Shown here: piece after piece, positions 63,482 to 64,000 of the stretch
Numbering within the stretch: position 1 is the stretch's first letter
How the letters are laid out: every line of letters begins with the position of its first letter
Assembly: GCF_023498005.1 (NCBI RefSeq)
Contig: NZ_CP097289.1
Coordinates: 9,238,001 to 9,302,000 of the forward strand
Length of the DNA stretch: 64,000 bases
From: Streptomyces durmitorensis
GTDB lineage: Bacteria > Actinomycetota > Actinomycetes > Streptomycetales > Streptomycetaceae
Direction of reading: 5' to 3'
Translations under genes and position numbers: made by a program
Notes under the pieces: generated by a model
The model's database searches: none
The model's input: the letters and a program-made list of their open reading frames with translations, nothing else
Told to the model about the DNA's origin: nothing

Positions 63482-64000
63482 TCAGTCCAGGTCGGACAAG
63501 TCGAGCACGAAGCGGTAGCGGACGTCGTTGCGCCCGAGCCGGTCGAGTGCCTCGTTCACGCGGGCCGACGGGAGCAGTTCGATGTCGGCGGTGATGCCGT
63601 GCTCGGCGCAGAAGGTCAGCATGGCGGCGGTCGCGGGCCTCCCGCCGCTCCCCGCGGAGCTCAGTCGCTTGCGTCCGATGAGCAGGTCGGTGGTCTCCAG
63701 GGTGACGGGTCCGAGGTGGCCCAGGTGGCTGAGCGTCCCGTCCAGCGCGACCAGGCGCAGGTAGGGGCCGAGGTCGTGCGGGATGGCGATGGTGTCGATG
63801 ACGACGTCGAACCGGTCGCGAGCGGCGGCCATGTCTTCCGGGTCGGTGGAGACGATCACGTCGTGCGCGCCGAGGCGGCGCGCGTCGTCGGCCTTGTCCG
63901 GCGAGCGGCTGATGACCGAGGTCTCGGCACCGAGCGCCACGGCGATCTTGACGGCGAGATGCCCCAGACCGCCGAGGCCCGCCACGGCGACGCGGACGCC
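63482..64000 (-). CDS. Zinc alcohol dehydrogenase family protein (5' end outside window)
   Basis: The visible C-terminal 172 residues contain the NAD(P)-binding fold VAVAGLGGLGHLAVKIAVAL, then SRSPDKADDARRLGAHDVIV and the C-terminal ALDRLGRNDVRYRFVLDLSD. This is the cinnamyl-alcohol-dehydrogenase/YahK type of zinc-dependent aldehyde reductase, which usually uses NADPH. The catalytic zinc domain lies outside the window. It ends about 97 bases upstream of the ArsR operator region. Confidence 0.9.
   Translation of the reverse strand, partial: GVRVAVAGLGGLGHLAVKIAVALGAETSVISRSPDKADDARRLGAHDVIVSTDPEDMAAARDRFDVVIDTIAIPHDLGPYLRLVALDGTLSHLGHLGPVTLETTDLLIGRKRLSSAGSGGRPATAAMLTFCAEHGITADIELLPSARVNEALDRLGRNDVRYRFVLDLSDLD

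Overview
This window is chromosomal DNA of an actinomycete, almost certainly a Streptomyces. It is very GC-rich throughout, codons end in G or C, GTG and TTG starts are frequent, and it carries a complete conservon (cvnABCD plus cytochromes P450), an ECF41/SigJ-type sigma factor, SulP, DUF2252, DUF6192 and an AA10 polysaccharide monooxygenase. No rRNA, tRNA, CRISPR array, complete insertion sequence or obvious biosynthetic gene cluster is visible. The first and last genes run off the window.

Region by region. 1-13.3 kb and 16.6-23.5 kb form a stress/dormancy-type neighbourhood: DUF2252, a diacylglycerol-kinase-like enzyme, two DUF7144 membrane paralogues, DUF1269 and DUF6325 proteins, a MalT-type LuxR regulator, a glycoside hydrolase/alpha-amylase pair, SulP, MFS, RDD and two universal stress proteins. 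Four divergent intergenic regions here carry the same palindrome (CGTCACCC, five bases, then RGGTGA-like), which suggests one shared regulator. Between the two halves (13.3-16.6 kb) lies a degenerate island: two broken pairs of a small zinc-ribbon gene plus a DUF6192 gene in opposite orientation, an IS5-type transposase relic and an intact lipoprotein gene.

24-29 kb holds a TetR/methyltransferase pair with tandem palindromic operators, then two secreted esterases (PHB-depolymerase-like and a second alpha/beta hydrolase). 29.1-34.9 kb is a conservon ending in two P450s, one of which lacks the usual ExxR motif. 35-43.4 kb is a mix of small enzymes and regulators, an orphan sugar-type binding protein, a frame-disrupted secreted repeat protein and an ArsR/SRPBCC/RibD-like operon.

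43.4-48.9 kb encodes three enzymes that fit the lower lysine/pipecolate pathway (FAD amine oxidase, DUF1338/2-oxoadipate dioxygenase, piperideine-6-carboxylate dehydrogenase), divergent from a LysR regulator. 48.9-54.3 kb encodes an IclR regulator, a DgcA-like flavoprotein and a GbcA/GbcB-like Rieske oxygenase pair, pointing to demethylation of glycine betaine or a similar betaine. Next to it is a stand-alone, shortened alanyl-tRNA-synthetase-like gene preceded by a short alanine-rich leader ORF and a terminator hairpin, which looks like a transcription attenuator.

56-64 kb contains an SDR with a leaderless-type promoter, a methyltransferase, a decayed ArsR-type gene, a secreted RTX-repeat protein, a SigJ-like sigma factor, a membrane-anchored AA10 enzyme, an ArsR/VOC operon with a clear operator, and the 3' part of a zinc alcohol dehydrogenase.
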